Source: Acidimicrobiia bacterium
GTDB lineage: Bacteria > Actinomycetota > Acidimicrobiia > Acidimicrobiales > Bin134
DNA length: 64,000 nt
Assembly: GCA_009842675.1 (NCBI GenBank)
Contig: VYEX01000065.1
Coordinates: 1 to 64,000, forward strand
Direction: 5' to 3'
Made by a program: the position numbers and the translations under genes. Within the stretch, counting starts at the first letter, position 1. Every line of letters begins with the position of its first letter. Of this stretch, positions 22,365 to 30,484 are shown piece by piece. Below the pieces are notes generated by a model. That model did no database searches. It was not told the origin of the DNA and was given only the letters and a program-made list of their open reading frames with translations.

Positions 22365-22394
22365 GGCGGCATCAACAGGGGCGGCATCAACAGG
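22365..22394 (+). repeat. 15-bp perfect tandem repeat, 2 copies (GGCGGCATCAACAGG)
   Basis: Read directly: ggcggcatcaacagg ggcggcatcaacagg. Confidence 0.97.
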
Positions 22395-22427
22395 GGGCAA
22401 TTCCGGCACCCCGAATTGAAAAGTGGC

Positions 22428-23135
22428 TCAGTAGAGCTGGGTGGTGAGGCGCCGACGATAGACCGAGGTGCGGGGATCGTCGGACCCCATGATCTCCAAC
22501 AGGTCGACAAACTCCTGGCGGGCGTCCGGATCGGCCTTTACCCGGCCCAGCAGATCGTCGAGGCGGGCCTCGACATTTCCGTTGTCGGCGGCCCCTGGGC
22601 CGGTGCGGGCCAATGCGGCGATCCGGCGGACCTCGGCGGTCTCGGGAATCCGCTCCAGCAGATCGAGGGCCTCCTCGCCCCGGCCATCGGCCACCAGCAA
22701 GTCGGCCAGCCCCAACACGGCACCCTCGTGGTCGGCGTCAAGTTCCAACGCCCGCCGCAAAGAGTCCTCGTCGCCGGCGGCCACTAGAGCCTCCACTTCG
22801 CTCTCCTGTTCGGTGGGAATCAGACGCTGCACGAACTCAGCCACCGCCGCCTCTCCTTGGGCGCCGATGAATCCGTCCACCACCTTGCCGTCTCGCATGG
22901 CGTACACCGCGGGGATGCTCTGCACCTGGAAGGCCTGGGCAGTCTGCGGGTTGTCGTCCACGTTCACCTTGGCCAGCTCCACCGCTCCATTGGTGGCTGC
23001 CACCACCTGCTCCAGGATCGGCCCCAGGGTCTTGCACGGCCCGCACCACGGCGCCCACAAGTCCACCACCACCGCCACGGCGTGGGAGCGCTCGACTACC
23101 TCAGTCGCAAACGTCGCATCAGTCACATCGGCCAT
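22428..23135 (-). CDS. Thioredoxin-domain co-chaperone-like protein (YbbN/CnoX type) with TPR-like C-terminus
   Basis: VVDLWAPWCGPCKTLGPILEQV (WCGPC), then LRRALELDADHEGAVLGLADLLVADGRGEEALDLLERIP. Confidence 0.88.
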   Translation of the reverse strand: MADVTDATFATEVVERSHAVAVVVDLWAPWCGPCKTLGPILEQVVAATNGAVELAKVNVDDNPQTAQAFQVQSIPAVYAMRDGKVVDGFIGAQGEAAVAEFVQRLIPTEQESEVEALVAAGDEDSLRRALELDADHEGAVLGLADLLVADGRGEEALDLLERIPETAEVRRIAALARTGPGAADNGNVEARLDDLLGRVKADPDARQEFVDLLEIMGSDDPRTSVYRRRLTTQLY

Positions 23136-23182
23136 CGGCTACCTCTCATCCAACCAGATTGAACGCTACCCTCAACACTCGC

Positions 23183-24217
23183 ATGGACCACATCAGAGGC
23201 ATCCAGCACGACGCGGTCAGCGCATGGTTCGAGGCCAATGTGCCGAATGTGGCCTTGCCGCTGACGTTCGAGTTGATCGCCGGCGGGCACTCCAACCTCA
23301 CCTTCAAGGCCACTGATGCCAAGGGCCAGTGCTACGTGCTGCGCCGACCCCCGCTGTATCAGGTGCTGGCCACCGCCCACGACATGGGCCGAGAGCACAA
23401 GATCATCGCCGCCCTAGCCGATACCGACGTGCCGGTGCCCAAAACCCATGGGCTGTGCGAAGACGAGGCGGTCAACGAGCGCCCGTTCTACGTCATGGAA
23501 TTTGTGGATGGCAGGGTGGTGCGCAACCGCAACCACGCGGCCGCTCTGGCCCCCGAGGTGCGCCGGGCCGCCTCCACCTCGATCGCCGAGACGCTGGCCC
23601 ACATCCACGCGGTGGACGTGGACGAGGTTGGGCTAGGCGATCTGGGCCGCAAGGAGGACTACATAGCCCGCCAGCTCCGGCGCTGGCTGCGCCAGTTCGA
23701 GGAGTCCAAGACCCAGGACCGCCCTCAGATCCAAGAAGTCCACGACCACCTGGTGGCCCGCATCCCCGAACAGGGAGAAGCCGGCATCGTCCACGGCGAC
23801 TACCGCCTGGACAACTGCATCCTCGGCAGCCAAGGCCAGGTAATGGCAGTACTCGATTGGGAGCTGTGCACCCTGGGCGACCGCAACGCCGACGTGGCCC
23901 AGCTTCTGGTGTATTGGGCCGAGCCCGACGATCCCGAATCCGCGTTGGACGATCCCCCCACCTCTGAGGCCGGATTCGCCAGCCGAGCCGAGATGTTCGA
24001 CCTCTATTCCGAGGCGTCCGGGCGCGAAATCGACAGCTTCGAGTTCTACATGGCCTTCGGCTACTGGAAGCTGGCGTGCATCCTCGAGGGCGTGTACAGC
24101 CGATACGTGGGCGGGGCGATGGGCGACAAGGCGCCGCCGCAAGGGGCCGAGAGCTTCGTTGCCCGGGTGGACGCGCTGGTTGAGATGGCTACTTCAGCCG
24201 CGGAGCAAGTGGCATGA
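23183..24217 (+). CDS. Phosphotransferase family protein (APH-like)
   Basis: HSNLTFKATDAKGQCYVLRRPP, IVHGDYRLDNCILGSQGQVMAVLDWELCTLGD. Start chosen at ATG 23183. Confidence 0.87.
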   Translation: MDHIRGIQHDAVSAWFEANVPNVALPLTFELIAGGHSNLTFKATDAKGQCYVLRRPPLYQVLATAHDMGREHKIIAALADTDVPVPKTHGLCEDEAVNERPFYVMEFVDGRVVRNRNHAAALAPEVRRAASTSIAETLAHIHAVDVDEVGLGDLGRKEDYIARQLRRWLRQFEESKTQDRPQIQEVHDHLVARIPEQGEAGIVHGDYRLDNCILGSQGQVMAVLDWELCTLGDRNADVAQLLVYWAEPDDPESALDDPPTSEAGFASRAEMFDLYSEASGREIDSFEFYMAFGYWKLACILEGVYSRYVGGAMGDKAPPQGAESFVARVDALVEMATSAAEQVA

Positions 24218-24287
24218 GCAGCGAATTGGCCATTGTCCACCGGGAGCAACGTTCATGAGCAGCGAGTTGGTCATTGTCCACCGGGAG
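24202..24287 (+). repeat. Degenerate tandem duplication, 41-bp period, spanning the phosphotransferase stop and PAC2 start
   Basis: Copies ATGAGCAGCGAATTGGCCATTGTCCACCGGGAG (24214) and ATGAGCAGCGAGTTGGTCATTGTCCACCGGGAG (24255): 31/33 identical; similarity extends upstream through GGAGCAA. Confidence 0.95.
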
Positions 24288-25124
24288 TTCGACTTGGCCG
24301 ATCCCGTCCTGGTGGTGGCCTTGGACGGGTGGGTGGATGCCGGTTTCGGCATGCGCAATGCCACCGAGATCATGGTGAAGGCAGACGATGCAGCTCTGGT
24401 GGCCAGCTTCGACGCCGATCTGCTGGTGGACCACCGAGCCCGCCGCCCCACCATGACGGTGCGGGAAGGCCGGGTAGATGACATCAGCTGGCCGGCCATC
24501 CGCCTCCAGCAGGTGAGCGACTTGGACCAGCGCCCGTTCCTGGTGCTCCACGGGCCGGAACCCGATTTCCGCTGGCAGGCGTTCTGCACCGCGGTCGACG
24601 AACTGGTACAGCGGTTGGGGGTGTCCCGAGTGGTAGCACTGGGGGCCTATCCCGCCGCGGTGCCCCACACCCGCCCGGTGCGTTTGTCGGCCACCGGCAC
24701 TTCCCAGGATCTGATCGAGCAGTTCGGCTCCCCGGCAGGAACCCTGGAGGTTCCCGCAGGGATCAGCGCGGCATTGGCCAAGCGATTCGAGGCCGCCGGC
24801 CTGGAAACGGTGTCGGTGTGGGCCCAAGTACCCCACTATGCGTCCGGTTCCCCGTTCCCGGCTGCCACCGCGGCGCTGTTCCAGGGTCTGCGAGCTGTGG
24901 CCGACCTGAGATTCGATCCGGCGCCGCTGATCGCCGAAGGCCTGGAGGTGTCCCGTCGGCTCGACACCATGATCGCCCAGAATTCCAGCCACAAACGCCT
25001 GCTCGGCCAGCTGGAAAGCGCCTATGACACCAGCATGGGAGATCAGGGCGAGGAGATCCCCACCGGGGACGAATTGGCCGAAGAGCTTGAGCGATTCTTG
25101 CGCGACCAGGACGAGTCAAAATGA
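24255..25124 (+). CDS. PAC2 family (proteasome assembly chaperone-like) protein
   Basis: VVALDGWVDAGFGMRNATEIM, RLGVSRVVALGAYPAAVPHTRPV, PAGISAALAKRFEAAGLETVSVWAQVPHY. Confidence 0.85.
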   Translation: MSSELVIVHREFDLADPVLVVALDGWVDAGFGMRNATEIMVKADDAALVASFDADLLVDHRARRPTMTVREGRVDDISWPAIRLQQVSDLDQRPFLVLHGPEPDFRWQAFCTAVDELVQRLGVSRVVALGAYPAAVPHTRPVRLSATGTSQDLIEQFGSPAGTLEVPAGISAALAKRFEAAGLETVSVWAQVPHYASGSPFPAATAALFQGLRAVADLRFDPAPLIAEGLEVSRRLDTMIAQNSSHKRLLGQLESAYDTSMGDQGEEIPTGDELAEELERFLRDQDESK

Positions 25125-25143
25125 CCACCAAGGAGGACCAGAC

Positions 25144-26196
25144 ATGAAACTCGACGGAGGACTGGTGGCAAGAGCAGCCCGAAAGGGCTCGGTTGGACCC
25201 CTGGCCGATGTTGCCGATTCGGCCCGCAGCTTGGAGGCCGCCGGCTACGACGGGGTCTGGTCGGCCGAGCTCGACCACGACCCGTTCCTGCCGTTGGTGC
25301 TGGCCGCCGAGCACACCAACCGCATCCAGATCGGAACCTCGATTGCGGTGGCATTCGCCCGCAACCCCATGATCCTGGCCAATTTGGGATGGGATCTACA
25401 GGCCTATTCCGGGGGGCGCTTCATCCTCGGTTTGGGCTCGCAGATAAAGCCCCACATCACCAAGCGATTCTCCATGCCCTGGTCTCATCCCGCAGCCCGC
25501 ATGAAGGAGATGATCGACGGCATCAAGGCCATATGGGAAAGCTGGGAAACCGGAGAGCGCCTGAGCTTTCGGGGTGAGTTCTACCAGCACACCCTCATGA
25601 CGCCGATGTTCAGCCCCGGCGCCAATCCTTTCGGCCCTCCCCCCATCCATCTGGCCGCGGTGGGCGATCTCATGACCGAGGTGGCCGGTGAATCGGCCGA
25701 CGGCTGGATCAGCCACGGGTTCACCACCCCAAGTTATGTGCGGGATGTGTCGCTGCCGGCCCTCGAGCGCGGGGCCGCCCGAGCGGGCCGCAATCCGATG
25801 GACATAGAAGTGTCGATGCCCGTGTTCATAATCACCGGCGAGACCGAGGAGGAGATGGCGTCGTCGGCCCAAGCGGCCCGCCAGCAACTGGCCTTCTACG
25901 GCTCCACACCCGCCTATCGCCCGGTGCTGGAGCACCACGGCTGGGGCGACGCCCAAGACGATCTGAACCGAATGTCCAAACAGGGCCAGTGGGTGGAGAT
26001 GGCCGATGTGATCGACGACACCATGCTGGGAACCTTCGGCGTTGTGGCCGAGCCCCAGAACCTGGCCACCGGCGTCGCAGCCAGCTACGGAGGCCTCATC
26101 GACCGCCTGTCGTTTGGCCATGGCCTCCGTCCTGAAGGGCCCTGGGCCGAGGTGCGGGAAGCACTTCGAGCTCTTCCGGGGCGGTCGCCCGAATAG
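25144..26196 (+). CDS. LLM class (F420-dependent-like) oxidoreductase
   Basis: AAGYDGVWSAELDHDPFLPL, TNRIQIGTSIAVAFARNPM, GRFILGLGSQIKPHITKRF. RBS AAGGAGGA upstream of ATG. Confidence 0.88.
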   Translation: MKLDGGLVARAARKGSVGPLADVADSARSLEAAGYDGVWSAELDHDPFLPLVLAAEHTNRIQIGTSIAVAFARNPMILANLGWDLQAYSGGRFILGLGSQIKPHITKRFSMPWSHPAARMKEMIDGIKAIWESWETGERLSFRGEFYQHTLMTPMFSPGANPFGPPPIHLAAVGDLMTEVAGESADGWISHGFTTPSYVRDVSLPALERGAARAGRNPMDIEVSMPVFIITGETEEEMASSAQAARQQLAFYGSTPAYRPVLEHHGWGDAQDDLNRMSKQGQWVEMADVIDDTMLGTFGVVAEPQNLATGVAASYGGLIDRLSFGHGLRPEGPWAEVREALRALPGRSPE

Positions 26197-26207
26197 AGTC
26201 TTCAATT

Positions 26208-27395
26208 ATGGAGGCGCAGGATCCGTCGGACTTCCACGAGGGCTTGGCCCAGGCCGAAGAGGCGGCCATCAACCCCCACAAGGAGTGGGACCGTGGCCGG
26301 GCTGGGCCCCCGGAGGTTCGCGACGACGGCTTTGGCGGGCGCATCCTGAACCTGTATCGCCGCAACCACACCGAGTCGGTGCTGCGCAATAGCGCGGTGT
26401 TCTCCACCCGGGTGGTGGCCGAGTCGATGACCCCGTTCATGGGGCCGCTCATGCTGGGTATGGACGGAGACGAGCACACCGCCTACCGGGGGCTGGTGTC
26501 TCGTGCCTTCCGATCCTCGGCACTGGCCCGCTGGGAGACCGAACTCGTGGCGCCCATCGTCGACGAGCTGCTGGACGACATTGCGCCTCGGGGGAAGGCC
26601 GATCTGGTGGCCGAGCTCACCCAGCGGTTCCCCACCCGGGTGATCGCCGGGATCATGGGAGTGCCGATGGACGACGCCGACCAGTTCCGGCTGTGGTCCG
26701 AGCAGGTGAGCGCCGGACCCCTCTACCCCGAGCAAGGCCATGCCGCCTCGCAGGCCATGCGGGACTATCTCCACCCCATTGTGGAGGATCGCAAGCAAAG
26801 CCCCCGCGACGATCTGATCAGCGACATCATCCACGCTGAGATCGACGGACAGCGCCTCGACGATGAGCACATCTACGGTTTCCTGCTGCTGCTCATGCCC
26901 GCCGGAGCAGAGACCACCTCCCGGGAGATGGGCATCGCATTGACGGCCCTGTTGACCGACGAGGGATGGATCGACCGGTTGACGGCCGACTGGTCACTGC
27001 TGGACCAGGTGATAGAGGAGACCCTGCGATGGGAGAGCTCGGCGCCTTTGGCCACCCGTGAGGCCACCGAGGACACCGAGGTGGACGGCTGCCCCATACC
27101 GGCCGGCACCCGGCTGATGATGACCATGACGTCGGCCAACCGGGACGAACAGGTGTACTCCGATGGCGACCGCTGGGACCCCGACCGCGAGCAGCCTGTG
27201 CCCCACATGGCCTTCGGCTGGGGCCGGCACCTGTGCTTGGGCATGCACCTGGCCCGCCTAGAGATGCGGGTGGCCTTGCGGGCCATTTTCGAGCGGCTCC
27301 CGGGTCTGCGACTCGACCCCGACGCCGATCCTCCGCTCATTCGGGGGGTGGTCTTCCGGGGCCCCGACGAGCTCCACGTGGTTTGGGACGTCTAG
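26208..27395 (+). CDS. Cytochrome P450
   Basis: LMPAGAETTSREMG, ETLRWESS (ExxR), HMAFGWGRHLCLGMHLARLEMRV (heme loop). Confidence 0.94.
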   Translation: MEAQDPSDFHEGLAQAEEAAINPHKEWDRGRAGPPEVRDDGFGGRILNLYRRNHTESVLRNSAVFSTRVVAESMTPFMGPLMLGMDGDEHTAYRGLVSRAFRSSALARWETELVAPIVDELLDDIAPRGKADLVAELTQRFPTRVIAGIMGVPMDDADQFRLWSEQVSAGPLYPEQGHAASQAMRDYLHPIVEDRKQSPRDDLISDIIHAEIDGQRLDDEHIYGFLLLLMPAGAETTSREMGIALTALLTDEGWIDRLTADWSLLDQVIEETLRWESSAPLATREATEDTEVDGCPIPAGTRLMMTMTSANRDEQVYSDGDRWDPDREQPVPHMAFGWGRHLCLGMHLARLEMRVALRAIFERLPGLRLDPDADPPLIRGVVFRGPDELHVVWDV

Positions 27396-27402
27396 CGGGC
27401 CG

Positions 27403-29874
27403 CTATACCACCACATTGACCAGTTTGGGCGGGCGGGCAATGACCCGCCGGGGGTCTCCGCCGTCCAGGTATTGCTGCACCCGCTCTGACGCCAGGGCTA
27501 GCGCCTCGGCATCGGATTCGGCGATGTCGGCGGCCACCTCGATGCGGTCGCGCACCTTCCCGTTCACCTGCACCACCATGGTCACTGTCTCCAGCACCAG
27601 CTTGGCCTCGTCCGCAGTCGGCCACGGCTCGGCGTGGATGTTTCCGCCCCGGCGCATCTCCCACAGCTCGGCGCAGATGTGGGGCACCATGGGCGCCATC
27701 ACCAGCAGCAGGGAGTCGACGGCAAAGGCCAGCGTGTCGTGGTGGGGGCCGTCGTCTGATTGCACGTAGCGGTACAGCTCGTTGGTGAATTCCATGCAGC
27801 CAGCCACGGCGGTGTTGTACGACCAGCGGTCGAACTCCGAGGTGATGCGGTCGATGAGCCGGTGGGTGGCGGCGTCAATGGCGAGATCGGCCTCGGTCAC
27901 AGGGCCTGATCGGGCCGGATTGGCCCGCTCCGCGGTGCCCGCGGCCAGCCGCCACAGCCGGCCCAAGAAGCGGTTACAGCCCTCGAGACCGAAGTCCTCC
28001 CAGTCCACATCCTCGGCAGGGGGCTTGACCTGCAAAATGGCCAACCGCAGCGCGTCGGCGCCATGGGCGTCGATGAAGTCCTCGGGGGCCACCAAATTGC
28101 CCCGCGATTTGGACATCTTCCCCCCGCCCATACGCACCATGCCCTGGGTAAACAGCCGCTGGAAGGGCTCCCGCAGACCGGCGGGGGCCACCCCCAAATC
28201 GGACAGCGCCCGGGTGAAGAACCGGGCGTACATCAAGTGCAAGATGGCGTGCTCCACCCCGCCGATGTACTGGTCCACCGGCAGCCACCGTTCCAGCGCC
28301 TCCTGGCTGAACGGCAGCTCTTGGTTGTGGGGATCGGCGAAGCGCAGGAAATACCACGAGGAGTCCACGAAGGTGTCCATGGTGTCTGTCTCCCGGCGGG
28401 CCGGGCCGCCGCAGGCAGGGCAGGTGGTGTTCAAAAAGCCGGGGTGATCCACCAGCGGAGAGCGGCCGGTGGGCATGAAGGCCACGTCGTCGGGCAAACC
28501 CACCGGCAGGTCTTCGTAGGGCACCGGCACCGCCCCGCACGCGTCGCAGTACACAATGGGGATAGGACATCCCCAATAGCGCTGACGGGACAGCAGCCAG
28601 TCGCGCAGCCGATAGTTCACCTTGCGCTCGCCGATGCCCTGGTCTTCCAGCCAGTCGATGGCCGCGGCCTTGGCCTCGTCCATCCACAGGCCGTTTAGCC
28701 ACTCGCTATTTATGGACGGGCCGTCGCCGGTGTAGGCCTCACCGTCGAAGTCCTCAGGGGGCTGCACGGTGCGGATGATGGGCAAGCCGTAGGCGGTGGC
28801 GAATTCCCAGTCGCGCTGGTCCTCGCCAGGCACAGCCATGATTGCTCCGGTGCCGTAGGTGGTGAGCACGTAGTCGGCCAAGAAAAGCGGGATGGGCTGG
28901 CCGGTGAATGGGTTGACCACCCGTGTGCCGGTGTCCACCCCTCGCTTGTCGGCCGGCCCGGCCACCGACAGCCGCTCAACTTCGCTGCGGGCCGCCACCG
29001 TGGCGATAAACGTCTCTACCTCAGCCCGGCGTTCCTCGGTCACCAGCTCGGGCACCCTGACATGCTCGGGAGACATGACGGCGAAGGTCATTCCGAAGCT
29101 GGTGTCGGGCCGGGTGGTGAATACCGCGATCCCATCGACGTCGTCGCGGGGATTGCCGTCTTCGTCGGCGATCGGCAAGGTGAAATCGGCGCCCTCGGAG
29201 CGGCCTATCCAGTTGCGCTGCATCGTCTTGACCCGGTTGGGCCAGTCCAAACCGTCGAGGCCGTCGAGCAGTTCCTCAGCGTAAGCGGTAATGCGGTAGA
29301 ACCACTGCTCTAGCTCTCTCTGCTGGGCCAAGTTGCTACAGCGCTCGCAGGTTCCGTCGGCCAACACCTGCTCGTTGGCCAGCACCGTCTGGCAGCCGGG
29401 GCACCAGTTCACCGGAGCTGTGGCCCGGTACACCAGCCCGGCCTCGTAGAACTTCAGGAAGATCCACTGGGTGAAGCGGATGTAGTCGGGGTCGTGGCTG
29501 CTCAGTGTGCGACGCCAGTCGTACACCGCGCCGATGCGACGCAACGACGAAGAGAGCCGCTCGATATTGGCTTCGGTGTGGACCCGTGGGTGGGTGCCGG
29601 TCTTGATGGCGGCGTTCTCCGCGGGCAGGCCGAAGCTGTCGAAGCCGATGGGCGAGAGCACGCCGTCGCCCTGCATGGTGCGGTAGCGCACCAGCAGGTC
29701 GCCGAAGGTGTAGTTGCGGACGTGGCCGATGTGGGCGGGGCCGCTGGGATACGGGTACATGCTCAGCACGTAGTAGGGCGGGCGGGAGTCGTCGTTGTCG
29801 ATGTCGTAGGTGGCGTCGTCGATCCAGCGCTGCTGCCATTTGGGCTCGATAGCCGCCGGTTCGTAGCCGTCCAT
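27403..29874 (-). CDS. leuS: Leucyl-tRNA synthetase
   Basis: [18 protein letters not shown] (HIGH-type), MSKSRGN (KMSKS), CP1 editing domain [21 protein letters not shown]. Confidence 0.97.
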   Translation of the reverse strand: MDGYEPAAIEPKWQQRWIDDATYDIDNDDSRPPYYVLSMYPYPSGPAHIGHVRNYTFGDLLVRYRTMQGDGVLSPIGFDSFGLPAENAAIKTGTHPRVHTEANIERLSSSLRRIGAVYDWRRTLSSHDPDYIRFTQWIFLKFYEAGLVYRATAPVNWCPGCQTVLANEQVLADGTCERCSNLAQQRELEQWFYRITAYAEELLDGLDGLDWPNRVKTMQRNWIGRSEGADFTLPIADEDGNPRDDVDGIAVFTTRPDTSFGMTFAVMSPEHVRVPELVTEERRAEVETFIATVAARSEVERLSVAGPADKRGVDTGTRVVNPFTGQPIPLFLADYVLTTYGTGAIMAVPGEDQRDWEFATAYGLPIIRTVQPPEDFDGEAYTGDGPSINSEWLNGLWMDEAKAAAIDWLEDQGIGERKVNYRLRDWLLSRQRYWGCPIPIVYCDACGAVPVPYEDLPVGLPDDVAFMPTGRSPLVDHPGFLNTTCPACGGPARRETDTMDTFVDSSWYFLRFADPHNQELPFSQEALERWLPVDQYIGGVEHAILHLMYARFFTRALSDLGVAPAGLREPFQRLFTQGMVRMGGGKMSKSRGNLVAPEDFIDAHGADALRLAILQVKPPAEDVDWEDFGLEGCNRFLGRLWRLAAGTAERANPARSGPVTEADLAIDAATHRLIDRITSEFDRWSYNTAVAGCMEFTNELYRYVQSDDGPHHDTLAFAVDSLLLVMAPMVPHICAELWEMRRGGNIHAEPWPTADEAKLVLETVTMVVQVNGKVRDRIEVAADIAESDAEALALASERVQQYLDGGDPRRVIARPPKLVNVVV

Positions 29875-29965
29875 CGCCGCTCAATCTACCGACCTTCCGG
29901 CAACAGCCAATAACCATTACCTATGTGGGTCAGCACTATGGCGGCTGTTAGAGTTCCCTCTTCGC

Positions 29966-30042
<77 letters not shown>

Positions 30043-30061
30043 CCTGTACGGGCACCAGGGG

Positions 30062-30430
30062 TCAGCTTGCCGCTCGGTACATGATGATATCGGAGGGAAC
30101 CAGCCGCTCTTTCGCCGGGTCCACGGCCAAGGCCAACCCCTGTAGTGTGTAAGCCCCCAACAGCACCGGACCATCGTCCTCGCCAAATGCCACCAAGGTC
30201 CCCTCACTCTCGCCTTCCACCGTCACCCACGCCCGGCCGTAGTTCATGAGTATCCGCCGTCCGTCAGCCAGATGGATTCGCCGCGTACCGACAGGCTTCA
30301 CCCCCAGTTCGCGCAGCAGACGGTCGGGCAGCATGGTGTAGAAGGAACCGGTATCCACCATCTCCTCGACCTCCATGGACTCCCCGCCTTCTGCCGCTGA
30401 GATCTGGATTGGCACTGTGAAGATTCCCAT
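30062..30430 (-). CDS. Retropepsin-like aspartic protease family protein
   Basis: 122 aa; EMVDTGSFYTMLPDRLL (DTGS motif) and VLLGAYTLQGLAL. Confidence 0.78.
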   Translation of the reverse strand: MGIFTVPIQISAAEGGESMEVEEMVDTGSFYTMLPDRLLRELGVKPVGTRRIHLADGRRILMNYGRAWVTVEGESEGTLVAFGEDDGPVLLGAYTLQGLALAVDPAKERLVPSDIIMYRAAS

Positions 30431-30461
30431 GCCGGAACGCTATTAGAACGCAATCCAGGTT

Positions 30462-30481
30462 GTCAATCAACAGATTGACAT
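30462..30481. promoter_or_regulatory. 20-bp perfect dyad TGTCAATC-AACA-GATTGACA upstream of the retropepsin-like gene
   Basis: 8-bp arms, 4-nt centre; lies between the GH3 stop and the protease start; no T-tract. Confidence 0.55.
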
Positions 30482-30484
30482 GAT

